Of a stretch of DNA of 64,000 bases, positions 35,399 through 46,269 are shown one piece after another. Origin of the DNA: Eutreptiella sp. 'Long Island Sound 2002' (Eukaryota > Euglenozoa > Euglenophyceae > Eutreptiales > Eutreptiaceae); assembly GCA_964036045.1 (NCBI GenBank), contig OZ038382.1, forward strand, positions 78,839,918 to 78,903,917. The letters run 5' to 3'. The notes beneath the pieces are model-generated. The model searched no databases. It was not told the DNA's origin and was given only the letters and a program-made list of their open reading frames with translations. Both the position numbers and the translations under genes were made by a program. Position 1 is the first letter of the stretch, and each line of letters opens with the position of its first letter.

Positions 35399-35527
35399 TG
35401 TGTTCATGCTTGTGTGCTGCGCTGCTATTAGAGAGGCAAAGAAGTCGAGGGCATACTGGCAGGAAAGTAGGGAAATGGAAAATCATTTGTGCTTGTGTAG
35501 TGGAAAAACATGGAAAAAATCACAGAT
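35399..35527. repeat. Inverted repeat, right arm
   Basis: Reverse complement of 34957-35075, from TGTTCATGCTTGTGTGCTGC to ACATGGAAAAAATCACAG. A 14-nt G run follows at about 35627-35640. Confidence 0.85.
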
Positions 35528-35680
35528 TAGGAGGGATTTTCTATGTCCATTTTCAATTTCCTGGTTTTCCCATTTTCCATTCACGGGGGGGGGGTTTCCT
35601 GTGAAGAATTTGGTGTGGACAAGGGCGGGGGGGGGGGGGGTGGATGTAGTGCATAATCAAGGGGTTTGGGGGAGGGGGGT

Positions 35681-36331
35681 TCATGGTTTGGTAATGATGG
35701 TCCATAAGAGTCTGATGTCTGATGTCTGATAGCCGACTAGGTCGCTATACACAATCCTGATGTACGGTAGGGTTCCTCTACTGCGCACTATGGACTGCAG
35801 GCTCGCGATAGACCCGGTCGTGAGTTGCTTGAGGGCTGCCGTCAGCATCCCCGAATTGCCCGGTGCCCGTGGCTCTCTGCCCGCCATTGCCTTGACCCAT
35901 ATCTCCAGGGGGAAGTCGAGGTCCGTCGCCCCTGCTCCGTGGTCTGGGAATATCTTGGCCGGCCGTCCCTGCTTTCTTTCCATTTGCCTCGCGAACTCGT
36001 GCATCATGGCCTCCCCTGTCTGGGGCGACCCCTGCTCATCGTTGATCGTGGTCATTGGCGCAAACACATTTCCCTTCCGAGACCGTACTCGTCGGCGCGC
36101 CACCCCCAGGTCGGGCGGCCCTTGGTCCAGACACTCGCTTTGTTGTTCCTGGAACCTGGCTCTCGCCGTCCAGCGCCGCTTGCGCGCCATCAGCGCCTCC
36201 CACTCCTGGGCCTCCACCCGGGCCCCCATCTGGTGGGCTGGGGCCCCCACCGCTTGCACCAGCATCTCCGTGGTCCCTCCATCCACTGCTGCACTGGCAG
36301 GATCGGGGCTGGCTCCCAGCGCTGCGCCCAT
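35681..36331 (-). pseudogene. Non-LTR retrotransposon linker after endonuclease, no reverse transcriptase
   Basis: This frame continues the endonuclease segment above it. It shows the basic, Gln/Arg-rich helical stretch typical of the region between endonuclease and reverse transcriptase in LINE ORF2 proteins: ALMARKRRWTARARFQEQQS and GVARRRVRSRKGN, then MTTINDEQGSPQTGEAMMH and FARQMERKQGRPAKIF, which resembles the D-G--T----I---F--- linker. It stops at 35681 (WTIITKP) and no reverse-transcriptase motif (such as a -ADD- box) follows. Instead there are poly-G and repeat DNA, so the element is truncated at its 3' side. The join to the endonuclease frame at about 36320 is another frame change. 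Confidence 0.6.
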
Positions 36332-36660
36332 TGGTCATGCTCCGTGCGGAATTTCTGCCACAGTTCCGGCGCCATCTGTTGGTGCCTCGTTTGGGCTGGT
36401 CGGGGCTGCGCCCCCAGTGGCGCCTCCCGGAATGTCCCTGGCACCCTGATATCGGCCACTACCATGCTGTGGTCTGTGCGGACTGGGATGTGCCCTAGTA
36501 CGTGAACGTGTCCCACCGCGACCCCGGGCGGAGTCATGACGAAGTCCAGCATGGACCGTTCTTGGGCGTGCGCGCCAGCGCCTCTCCGAGTGGACGTCCA
36601 TCTGGTCGGGTGAGTCGTGTACCCCCACGTCGGCACTTGGTCGCGGAAGTCGGGCCGGGT
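36190..36660 (-). pseudogene. Endonuclease domain, C-terminal half (frame-shifted)
   Basis: The reading continues the endonuclease/exonuclease/phosphatase fold in a shifted frame: PDFRDQVPTWGYTTHPTRW, then SMLDFVMTPPGVAVGHVHVL and HIPVRTDHSMVVADI. The last part matches the conserved end of LINE apurinic-like endonucleases (D---S--P---SDH--V), here with TDH in place of SDH. The frame change from the upstream part occurs at PLGD/PDFRDQ near 36660, exactly where GDFN is expected in active enzymes. The enzyme nicks target DNA to prime reverse transcription; this copy is broken. Confidence 0.7.
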
Positions 36661-37657
36661 CGCCCAAGGGGATGAGGGGCGGCACGGTCCTGCTGATCAC
36701 TTCCCTGAGGCCATCGAGCACTGGGCGCGCCGGTCTGTCGGGGGTCGCATACACGACCCCTATCCGCACCAGGTCTTTGCCCCGGTATTGGACTAGGAGG
36801 ACGAACACATCCTCGGTGACCTCCTCGGGGATCGCTGTGAGGTGGCCCCCCGCGTGAACGAGGAGGGCTTTGCCTTCCGCCCTCTCTGCGCCTAACTCCC
36901 ATAGGTCGTAGTCTTCGCCCTCTACTTGCCCCTCTCTCCTCGACCTCGTCTCCGTGAGGGCTAGGGCGTCCATGCGGTACCTGGTCACTGTGGCGTGGAC
37001 CTCCGTCTTCTTGCGGCCGTACCCCCTTACTTTGAGGGCCGCCACGCGTAGGTTAAACCCCTCACGGGAGTCGCGGTCCGCTGCCTCCTCCGCTGCGCTG
37101 TCACTGTTCCAGCCCTCCTCCGAGGAGGCGTTGTCTAAGCTGGACGCCGACTCTTCGTGGTCCTCATCCGGCGGTCCCTCGTCGGAGCTGCTGGAGTCTG
37201 GCGCTTCGGGGATGCCTAGGGGGGCCGCTCTGCGCCACCATCTCCCCTCACCTGCCGTCATGACGATGACGGTCCTGGTCCTCGTCTCCGGGGTGCCCCT
37301 CCATCGGACCGTTGCTGCTGCCGGTATCATGGGGCTTTGCAGCCGCCCGTCAACTCCGGGCGCTGTGGACCTCGGGAGGTAGTCACTTTGTTCGCTGCTG
37401 TGGAGGGTCGTCGACCCCCCCTGGGCCAGGACACTGACCAGTCCTTCCAGGTCTTCACTGTGCGTCGCACCTCGCACGTGCCACAGCTCCCTTACCACCA
37501 CTAGGGCGGAGGCTGGGCTCCCCATGCTGCGTTTCAACGAGAGATGCCACGGCTGGTCCCCCCCGTGGGGCCAGACTTGCGATCGTGTGCCCTGTCGTAC
37601 CACCCACGGCTGCTGGTCAATGACAAAGATCAAGGCCTGCTCCACGTCATAGGGCAT
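36335..37657 (-). pseudogene. Non-LTR retrotransposon ORF with endonuclease domain, N-terminal part
   Basis: The 440-residue open stretch starts MPYDVEQALIFVIDQQPWVV, then has an acidic Ser/Glu-rich linker (SSSSDEGPPDEDHEESASSL) and from about residue 200 an endonuclease/exonuclease/phosphatase domain: FNLRVAALKVRGYGRKK, MDALALTETRSRR with the catalytic Glu motif, ALLVHAGGHLTAIPEE, LVRIGVVYATPDRPAR and VPPLIPLGD. The usual WN in the first strand reads LK here. Beyond PLGD the frame is lost and the tail is out-of-frame Arg/Pro-rich sequence. With the two following segments this is a 3'-truncated LINE-type element lacking reverse transcriptase. The start is the first Met of the frame. Confidence 0.7.
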
Positions 37658-37669
37658 CGCCGCTGCTCA

Positions 37670-39200
37670 CTGCCGCGCCGTGGCTAGGCTGAATTTTCAG
37701 CTAACGCCGACGTTGGCAACAATATACTCATGTCATCTTCTTCTCTTTTCACACCATCTTCTTTTGTTTGTGCCAGCGTACATGTTGATCACAACCAAGG
37801 GGGCAGGGGGGGGGCATTGTGCAAACTAGTACCTCCAATGACACAATGCAAAATTATGCAAGATTATGATAGATTATGCAAGTGACAAAAAGCAAAAAAG
37901 AGGCAGAGAAATCCACGACACCCTAGGCTCAGAGGGAAAATTGAACACGATGGCTCTGGTCCAATAATGTGTAGCTACACAGGGCTGCTTACCTACGAAC
38001 ACAAATGGTCTCACGGAGAATTGAATTTGCCCCACATCACCCTTGACAATGAGCATCTTGCTCAAAACACTGCGCATCGTTCAGCAAATTGTGACTATAC
38101 TTTGTGCCCATGAAGGGTGCCACACTACAAAGACATAGAACAGCAAACACAGCACCAACAAACGAACCAACATCAGATTCATGCTTGCACAATTATGCAA
38201 GATGCACATTACGCAAAAGTATACAAAATTTGACACTTGCATAATTTCCCCGCGGCTGACCACGGTCCAACATATGGGTTCTGCTTCGAATGTACGCAGC
38301 ACATTTGTTGTCATGCGTCTCACTAGTGATGTGCGTAGTGATCATGTCATTTCAATTGTGGTCTACACATCACAGCGGAGGGGGGGGGGGTGAATCCTCG
38401 GGTCTCGACGCTATCTACCCCACAACTAACTGTTGGCCGGAGGACCCTAGCGGGGAGGGGGGGGATTGGAAGGGGGGGGTTTCGGGGAGGGATATGATTT
38501 GATTTGATTTGAGGGCCGATCTTGAGGCTCAGAGGCCGCCTGGGGGGCGCTCGATGGCTGCCTTGACGACTTTGCATATCGGCTGGCCATGCATGCCATG
38601 CACAGCCTGTCCGCGTCCGCGGGCCGGGGGGGGGGGGGGGCAGGCCTCTCGGCGTACCACGGGAAGGGAGGAGAGGGGGGGAGGGGCGGTGCGTGCACTC
38701 GATGGATGGATGGATGCACAGGAAGCATTCCGGGGGCCGCATCCCGAGGACACAAGCCATGAAGCCCAAACTGAGGTGCCATGACTTTGATCTCTTCACC
38801 ATCCTAGGCCAAGCCGCAATTGGCGTCTGATGGGCAGTGACAGCACCGCAAGCCCCCCCTGCGGTGCCTCGGAGGACTGCGACAGAGCACAACACCCCTC
38901 CAAATGGTGGGACGTGACCGTACACCGGGCCCCCTCTAGTACACCAATGTGGGCCGGCAGTGCCCGACCTCAAGCACCCTGCACCCTGTGTTAGCAGTTA
39001 GGAGGGCAGTCCGGAGTGGGCATGGGTACAGCCTCGGGGCATTTCGAAGATACCGAAAGACGGAGGTGTCGAAAACTGATCTGGGGCCATTGACAGGGTG
39101 ATAACAAGGGGCATGTTTCACAATTAAGGCAGGGAGGTTGGTGAATCCTTGCCTGTGCTAAAGAAGTCATTTGTCCTTGCGCTGGTGTGCCCATCATGCC
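37670..39200. other. Intergenic sequence with G tracts and a short GGAT repeat
   Basis: The part from 37700 to 38340 is A/T-richer and contains repeated TTATGCAAGATTATG-like motifs. G runs occur at about 38380-38390 and 38626-38640, and a (GGAT)n stretch at about 38701-38716. Open frames on both strands are Pro/Gly-rich artefacts of the G runs. No gene is supported. Confidence 0.5.
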
Positions 39201-39202
39201 AG

Positions 39203-39589
39203 CTATACTGCAAAAACAGAGGCTTCGGCAAGGGGTGAGCTTTTAGAGTCGCACATCAAAGCATCATACAGATAAGGCGGAAGATTAGGAACCGATGTTG
39301 TGAACGGACTGAGATCCACTACCCTAGTGGATGTTACTTGGTCTAGGTGGTGCTTGGACGCATTTGGCGGTGTCGCCCTAATAGGGAACACTGCAACCCA
39401 AGGCACACTACTACATATTCCGAAGCATTGAACTGGGCCAAAGAGTTGCCTTGTTCTACCAGCCTCTAGGCCTCTTCGTTGCTTGGGGTAATCATTTTCA
39501 TCAAATGAAATCAGCCTTGGTAAGAGGGTTATCATGTTTGACCCCAGTGAGGGTACTCGACCATTGGTTAATACAGCACAACTCTCCAA
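39203..39589 (-). CDS. Unidentified open reading frame
   Basis: A 128-residue frame starts at 39589 and contains LGSNMITLLPRLISFDENDY, RRGLEAGRTRQLFGPVQC, VPWVAVFPIRATPPNASKHH and RVVDLSPFTTSVPNLPPYLY. Composition is balanced and not low-complexity, but no family motif, signal peptide or splice site is recognised. It may be chance or a decayed exon. Confidence 0.2.
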   Translation of the reverse strand: MESCAVLTNGRVPSLGSNMITLLPRLISFDENDYPKQRRGLEAGRTRQLFGPVQCFGICSSVPWVAVFPIRATPPNASKHHLDQVTSTRVVDLSPFTTSVPNLPPYLYDALMCDSKSSPLAEASVFAV

Positions 39590-39889
39590 GGTAACAAGTA
39601 GTCACTTGCAAAGGTCTTGATCGAACCACGGAATATTGCTCTCATGAGTGACAGCACACTGCCCCCCCCCCCTTGCAAGCCAATGAGAGCAAGCACATCA
39701 CTGCATAGCATAGTGGACCCATGCATGGTGCGTTGAGGCAGTTCCCGAGAGGGGCTCAAGCGCCGCTTAAACAGGGCCGCACTTGGTGCATAATAAGCCA
39801 CGCAAGCACGCTTGCATGTGCGAGGGAGGGAGGGAGGGAGTGAGGAAGTTGCAAACTGTGCTACACATGTTGTCTTTACCACACAGGCA

Positions 39890-42235
39890 TGCATGTAGTC
39901 ACATGTTTTGCTACGCCGGCTGTAATTGCCACATAGGCATGAATACATCCTCATAATCTGTCAGAAAGGTATGCAGGTAGTCGCACATTCTGCTACACAA
40001 CCTGCATCTGCCATGGAGTCGCATAATCTGCTACGCAAGTTGGATTTGCCCAACAAGCAGGCATGCGGTGGCATAATCTGCCATACAGCCAGCGACCGCA
40101 TTGTCTCCAACACACGCATGCATGCAGTCACATAGTCCGTCACACAAGCTTGCAAGCGGTTGCATGCGGTCACATATGCTGCTACACATGTTGCATCTGC
40201 CACACGAGCATGCATGCAGTTGCAAAAAATCCGCCGCACACGCATGCATGAAGGCTATTATCTGCCACACAGGTAGGCATGCAGCCGCATGTAGTCGCTC
40301 ATTGTACTACATATATTGTATCTGCCACACACACATGAATACATTTGCATAATCGGCCACACACATATGCATGTGGGCGTATATTCTGCACACACGTGGT
40401 ATCTGCTACACAGGCATGAATACATTTGCATGATATGTCACACAGGTATGCACGCAGTCGCATATTCTGCTACGCCAGCTGCATCTGCTACACAGCCATG
40501 CTTGCAGGCGCACCATCTGCCACACAAGCGGCATGTGCCAAAGACGTGGTTGCATAATCTGCTACGTAAGTTGGATCTGCCCTACAGGCAGGCATGTGGT
40601 AGCATAATCTGCCACACAGGCACCGCATTGTCTGCCACACACGCATGCATGCAGTCATATCCGCCAAAATAGGCTAGCACGCGGTTGCATGCCGTTACAT
40701 ATGCTGCTACACATGATGTATCTGCCACAGAGGCGTGCATACATTTGCAAAAAATGCGCCACATAGGCATGCATGCACGGCATTCTCTTCCACACAGGCA
40801 GGCATGCAGCCGCATGCAGCCGCACATTCAACTACACATATTGTATCTGCCACACAGTCATGAATACATTTCCATAATCTGCCACACAGGTATGCATGTA
40901 GTCGCATATTCCGCACACAGGTTGGATCTGCTACACACGCTTGAATACATTTGCATAACATGTCCCACAACAGGTATGCATGCAGTCGCATATTCTGCTA
41001 CCCGAGCTGTATCTGCTACGCAAGCATGCTTGCAGGCGCACAATCCGCCACACAAGGTGTATGTGCCACACATGTAGTCGCATAACCTGCTGCGCAAGTT
41101 GGATCTGCCCCACAGGCAGGTATGCAGGTATGCAGCGGCACAACGCGCCACACAGGCACCGCATTGTCTGCCACGCACACATGCATGTAGTCACATATCC
41201 GCCAAAACAGGCTAGCACGCGGTGGGATGCTATCACATATGCTGTTACACATGTTGCATCTGCCACACAAGCATGCATGCAGCTGCAAAATCCGCCACAC
41301 AGGCATGCATGCACGTCATTATGTGCCATACAGGCAAGCATACAGCACAATGTAATCGCACATTCTACTACACATGCTATACAAGCATCAATACATTTCC
41401 GTAATCTGGCACACACTTATGCATGTGATCGCAAATTCTGCACACAGGTTGTATTTGCCACAAAGGCATGAATACATTTGCATGATTTGTCACAAAGGTA
41501 TGCACGCAGTCACATTTTCTGCGACACAAGTTGTATCTGCTACACAGGCATGCATGCAGGCGCACAATCTGACACACAGGCATGTGCATGCTGCATTATC
41601 TGCCACATTGGCACACATGGAGCGGCATGATCTGCCACACATGCGGTTGCACAATCTGCCACATTCTGCTTTACTAGTGGTAGGTGCCACACAGCCATGT
41701 TGCCATTGCATAACCCACCACACGGGCTTGCATGTAGTTGCGTAATCTGCCATGCAGGCATCCACGCACTGCGCTATCTGCCGGCCAGGCATGCATGCAG
41801 GGCATGTAGTCGCATATTCTGCTACACATGATGTATCTGCCACAACACCATGAATGCATGTGCACAATCTGCCACACAAATATGCGTGCAGTCGCATACG
41901 CTGTTGCACATGTTGTACCTGCCACACAAGCATGAATATTTTTGCGTAATGTGTCACACATGTATGCACGCAGTCACATATTCTGCTACACAAGCGGAAT
42001 TCGCTACACTCGTATGCATGAGGTGCTTAGTGTGCCACGCAAGCATGCATACAGTTGCATTATGTGCCACACATGCATGCATACCATTGTATAATTTGTC
42101 ATGCAGGCTTGCGTGCCGGTGTATGATTTGCCACATAGGCACTCATGTAGCTGCACAATGTACCACACAGGCACGCATGTAGTGGCAGAATGCGCCACAC
42201 ATTCATGCAAGCATTGGCACATCCTTCACACACCC
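39890..42235. repeat. Irregular minisatellite, CATGCATGCAGTCGCATAATCTGCC-like units
   Basis: About 2.3 kb consists of degenerate units, roughly 35-55 bp long, built from CATGCATGCAGTCGCA, TAATCTGCCACACA and GTTGTATCTGC blocks. Unit lengths and order vary, unlike the regular 52-bp satellite. Frames open through it on both strands read Cys/His/Ala repeats (such as THACMQSH) and are artefacts. Edges are gradual at the left and fade by 42235. Confidence 0.85.
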
Positions 42236-42239
42236 TATC

Positions 42240-43780
42240 CGGTATTCAAGAGACGCGAGGTCACATGAACCACAAACCGAGCTAGGAAGCGCGTGTGGGG
42301 ACGCATGCCTGTTCAATATCCCGATGAACCACCTTGTCCAGCCAGCAACTTGCAGGAGAAGCTCAATATCCAGCTACCGGAGTAAAGGACAAAACGGAAA
42401 GTGGCAGCCCCCCCCCCCCCCCTTCCCACATACTATGCAAAGGAGAGGACTATGCACAGGCGGGGTGGCATGAGAGCAAGTACACCATGGTTCACACGTC
42501 CACACCGAGTACAGGATTGCCCGAACCCATGCCGCGAGCATTGGCGCAGATCCCAAGAGGGGCCCGAGCACGGTTGTGGCATGGGTTGCATTAGGAGCTA
42601 GTTCGCCAAACTCACGTTTGCGGGGCATGCATGCACCTCCCAACCCGTACTCTAATTGCGCCGCTCCCGGCGGCGGACAGCCAGCTCACGGCGGGGCCTG
42701 GGTCCCTCTCCGTGGTGCACACCGGGGGCACGTCGGGTAGAGTGGGGCATGCGCAAGGGGGCAAGGCAAGGCAGGTCCGGAGGGAGCAAGTACACGAACT
42801 GGAAGCAAAGTACAGGAACCAACAGAGGATGGAACGAAAGACTGTGGGGCACTCAGTGATCACAATGTGGTGGCAAGTGTGCTTTTTAGGACACGCTCCC
42901 CCACAAACAGTGCGGTTCGACCCACCGCCTGCACTTGCCGTTGAGGGGCGGGCTGACGGTGAATTGCAGCTCACGAACTAAGCGAGACACAGACCCACAA
43001 CAAGCCGTTTGCCTCACCCGCCACAACCAGCAACGCACTCGGTTCCGGGGGGGGGGGGGGGGGGGGTGGCCTCCCGCCCGGGTAGAGGGGGGGGGGGCAA
43101 GGGGGGCGTTTGCCAGGGGCTGCACAGCTAGGTCAGGGCGTGAGACAGATGACCAGCACCCTGCGGCAGTGCCCCCACGCCTGCACAAGCTTGCGGGTGG
43201 CAAACCACACCTGTGCAGTGGCAGTCTCCCCCGCACGGGGATATTGGTGCTGCGGGTGCAATTGTGGACCCCGGGGACATGGCGGGGGACCGGTTGCCCC
43301 ATAGGAGGCAAAAGAGGGTGCCGTCATGGGTGACAGCCACCCAGTGGCCCCCGGATCATTCTGCCACATCGTCTCACCCGATCAGGAGTGCCCGGCGCTA
43401 CAGCGCGCGGGGCCAGCCCCGAGGGGTGGGGGCCCTGCCGCGGCGGACGGGGAGGCGACCCTAGTTCCACAGGGGCGCCAGCAGAGGGGCCACCCGGGGC
43501 TCAAGGAGGGGTGATGGGGGGGTCTAGGAGGGGCTGGGGGGGGGGTCCAAGTGGGGCAATTTGGGGTGGTTGGGGGGGGGGGGCGGAGACGCCCCATGCC
43601 CCCCCTTGCCCTCCCTGTGACCATACCATCACCCTAAAACTAAACCTAACCTTTGCAGCGAGTTGGTTTGGGCATGCTAGCCGTGTTGATTGGGGTGAAC
43701 AAGATACCCCGAACTTCATTCATGGCTGCTTTTGCCGCATCATTGCTCTCCATTTTGGACCCCAGCCATCCACTCTGACC
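42240..43780. other. G/C-tract-rich unassigned region
   Basis: Long homopolymer runs occur at about 42410-42422 (C) and 43050-43066, 43090-43098, 43530-43540 and 43572-43582 (G). Open frames around them are Pro- or Gly-rich. A minus-strand stretch at 43128-43350 reading WVAVTHDGTLFCLLWG looks slightly like a repeat-propeller blade, but it is isolated and I do not call a gene. Confidence 0.5.
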
Positions 43781-45310
43781 CTATCCTAGGATGAGAGCTA
43801 GGGCTAGGGTCACCGAGCTGGTGGGACCAGTCTTGGTTTTATAACCCTCTTAAGTGTCTAGGGTAGACCTAGTAGGTTTGGCAAGCAGCAAGCAAGCAAG
43901 CAAGCAAGCAACAAGCAGCAAGCAAGCAGCAAGCACGCGCGAAATGGGGAAAAGTCACAGCTCCATCAGGATGCTTCAGATTCGGCCAAAACTTTGGTGG
44001 ATGCTACCTATGGCTGTGAGGGACAACCAAACAACGTATGAGCCAAAAACTCAACGGTCGCGGCCGGGAATAGGCGTCGCAACTGCCGGACCTCCATTTC
44101 AAAATTTGCACCTTAGGGCCAAAATCAGCCTTTTTTTGCCCAAAACCGCCCTACAACCTACAAAAAATGGCCAAATGAAGAGAAAGTAGTGGCTACTCTA
44201 CATATGCAGCTAGACTTCCACGTGCCGAAGGGCCCTCTAGGGCCCTCTAACTCCACAACATGTCCGTGAACCGCCCCCAAAAGGCCCCCAAAAGCCATAG
44301 AATTTGTGCACATTGGCAGTCTACAGCCCCAAACCAAAAACAGACCATATCTTCGGCTATGTGGCTCAAAACACGATATCCAGCACACCTAATGCACCCG
44401 CAACCACCCACTTTTGGTGGTTTCGACCCCTCAAAAACCGACGCCTAGACCCCCGTACCTTCACCCAGTGGGCTGCGGCAAGCTGCAAGAGTTTGCCCAA
44501 AGAGGTGTGTGCCAAAATGGGTCAACAAGGTCCACCGGGTGCAAAAACAAAAAACACTCTTTTCAAAATTGATCCTGGACCACATGGAATGCGAAACAGG
44601 TGGTTTTGGTGCGTGTTGAGCTCATGGTGGCCCATTTTGGCCCTCCTAAAATCCCAAAATGCCTTGAAAGTGGGCTGTTTTGGACAAAAAAGGGGTCAAA
44701 AAGGGGTCAAAAATGTGTTTTTGCAAAAATGATCATAGACCATTTGGGGTGCCTAAACAAGTCAAATGAGCCCATTTTGAGCCCATTGCAAGCCATTTTG
44801 GCCCCTCCAAAGTCACAAAATGCCTTGAAAATGGGTTGTTTTGCCACCAAAAATGCGTCAAAAATGGGTCAAAAAGGTGTTTTTCCAAAAATGATCCTAG
44901 ACCATTTGGGGTGCACAAACAAGTGAAATGAGCCCTTTTTGAGCCCATTGCAAGCCATTTTGGCCACTCCAAAGTCACAAAATGCCTTGAAAATGGGTTG
45001 TTTTGGGACAAAAAATCAGTCAAAAATTGATCGAAAATGTGTTTTTACAAAGATACTTTTGGACTATTTGGGGTGCACAAACAAGTGGAATGAGCCCATT
45101 TTGAGCTCATGTTGAGCAATTTTGGCCCCTCTCAAGGCCCAAAGGGCCTTGAAAATGGGCCACTTTGGGACCACAAATGGCTCAAAAACGGGTCAAAAGC
45201 ATGGTTTTCCAAACATGACCCTAGTCTAGTTGTGGTGCCCAAACGGATGAATACAGCTCATTTTGAGCCCCTTTTGAGCCGCGGCTCATTCTGAGCCCCT
45301 TTTGAGCCGC
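43780..45310. repeat. Long interspersed repeat, copy 1
   Basis: It starts at CACCGAGCTGGTGGGACCAG (43808), passes a degenerate AAGC/AGC tract (43884-43935), a head of about 600 bp, and then 162-bp tandem units. The head matches 46480-47095 (for example AAACTCAACGGTCGCGGCC against AAACTCAACGGTGGCGGCC) with many substitutions. I see no coding capacity that is shared in frame between the copies. Confidence 0.85.
44575..45300. repeat. Tandem repeat of about 162 bp, five units
   Basis: Units carry GACCATTTGGGGTGCACAAA, GAGCCCATTTTGAGCCCATT, AAATGCCTTGAAAATGGG and AAAAATGGGTCAAAAA. Unit starts are near 44578, 44737, 44899, 45060 and 45222. The last units degrade. Two further units lie at 47095-47355 in copy 2. 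Confidence 0.8.
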
Positions 45311-45728
45311 TATTATCCACTTTCAAGTGCTTACCTCATTTGTCGTTGAAGTTTCCTAGACCACGCGGGGGCGACTGCAACCGGTCCTGATGCGACATAC
45401 CCCCCAGCTATTTGTCAAAACTCAGGGGGGGGGGGGCAGGGGGTAGTTGTGGGGGGGGGTCGGCTGGGGGATGTAGGAGGGGATTTCGGCCGGGGGGGTA
45501 GGTTCCCAGGGTGGGGGGGCTTGCGCGCGACCCACTACTACCACATGCATACCTCCTGGGGGGTTGTGTGTCTGGGGGTTGGGGGGTACGGAGGTATGTA
45601 TGCGATAATAGCGCTTTCTCGCCCTTGCCGAGAAGAAAACCTGGCCCTTTGACAGATGTTGCAAGGGGAAACACCCCATGGAGCACTTGCCTAAGAAAAA
45701 TGCGGAAAATTGTCGCACCCCCAACTCA
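45311..45728. other. G-tract region, no gene seen
   Basis: Several G runs fall between 45425 and 45515. Frames on both strands are Gly- or Pro-rich. Nothing coding is supported. Confidence 0.5.
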
Positions 45729-45919
45729 ATTGTGAGTCCCTAACCCCAACTCGAGGGGCCACGCAAAAAAGCGTGGATTGTGAGTCCCTAACCCCAACTC
45801 GAGGGCCACGCAAAAAGGCATGGATTGTGAGTCCCTAACCCCAACTTGAGGGGCCACGCAAAAAAACGTGGATTGTGAGTCCCTAACCCTACTCGAGGGG
45901 GCCACGCAACAAACCGTGG
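45729..45919. repeat. Four tandem 48-bp repeats with internal hairpin
   Basis: Units of 47-48 bp begin ATTGTGAGTCCCTAACCCCA, continue ACTCGAGGGGC and end CCACGCAAAAAAGCGTGG, which can fold into a short hairpin with A-rich loop. Compensating-looking changes occur in the hairpin stem (GCGTGG, GCATGG, ACGTGG). Confidence 0.85.
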
Positions 45920-46014
45920 GAAGGAAAAAGAAAGTTTGAACGAATGTGTTCGCCCCAGAAAGAAATAGGCGCTACACTCGGGCCGGAGTTTTGCTCCGAA
46001 TGCAGGATCTTTAG

Positions 46015-46110
46015 CTAGCAACAAACGACATTTGTATAGCGGCCCGTCTTGCTAATCTCCGCTTAAAGCACCTCGCAACAAACGACATTTGTATAGCGCC
46101 TCGTCTTGCG
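46015..46110. repeat. Tandem duplication of about 62 bp
   Basis: GCAACAAACGACATTTGTAT followed by AGCG and CGTCTTGC occurs twice, near 46018 and 46076. The sequences between the two hits differ slightly. Confidence 0.7.
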
Positions 46111-46269
46111 ATATCTGGCGCTCAAAAGCATTGATGGTTTGATGAAAAGGAAGCATACATTAAAAAAAAGGGGGCGCCGTTGGCGCCATCCCCAACCCAC
46201 TATCTCTCAAACCCGGGGGGGGGGGGGGGCTGGGGGGTGTCGCATACAAGGACCGGGCCCGGCCGCCCC

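Noticed and set aside
35760-36505. Plus-strand frames of about 220 residues opposite the LINE
   Set aside because: They are antisense readings of a GC-rich coding region; the minus strand carries the recognisable endonuclease motifs.
39890-42235. Cys/His-rich proteins on both strands
   Set aside because: They arise from the CATGCATGC and TGCCACACA minisatellite blocks; both strands are open and there is no non-repeat part.
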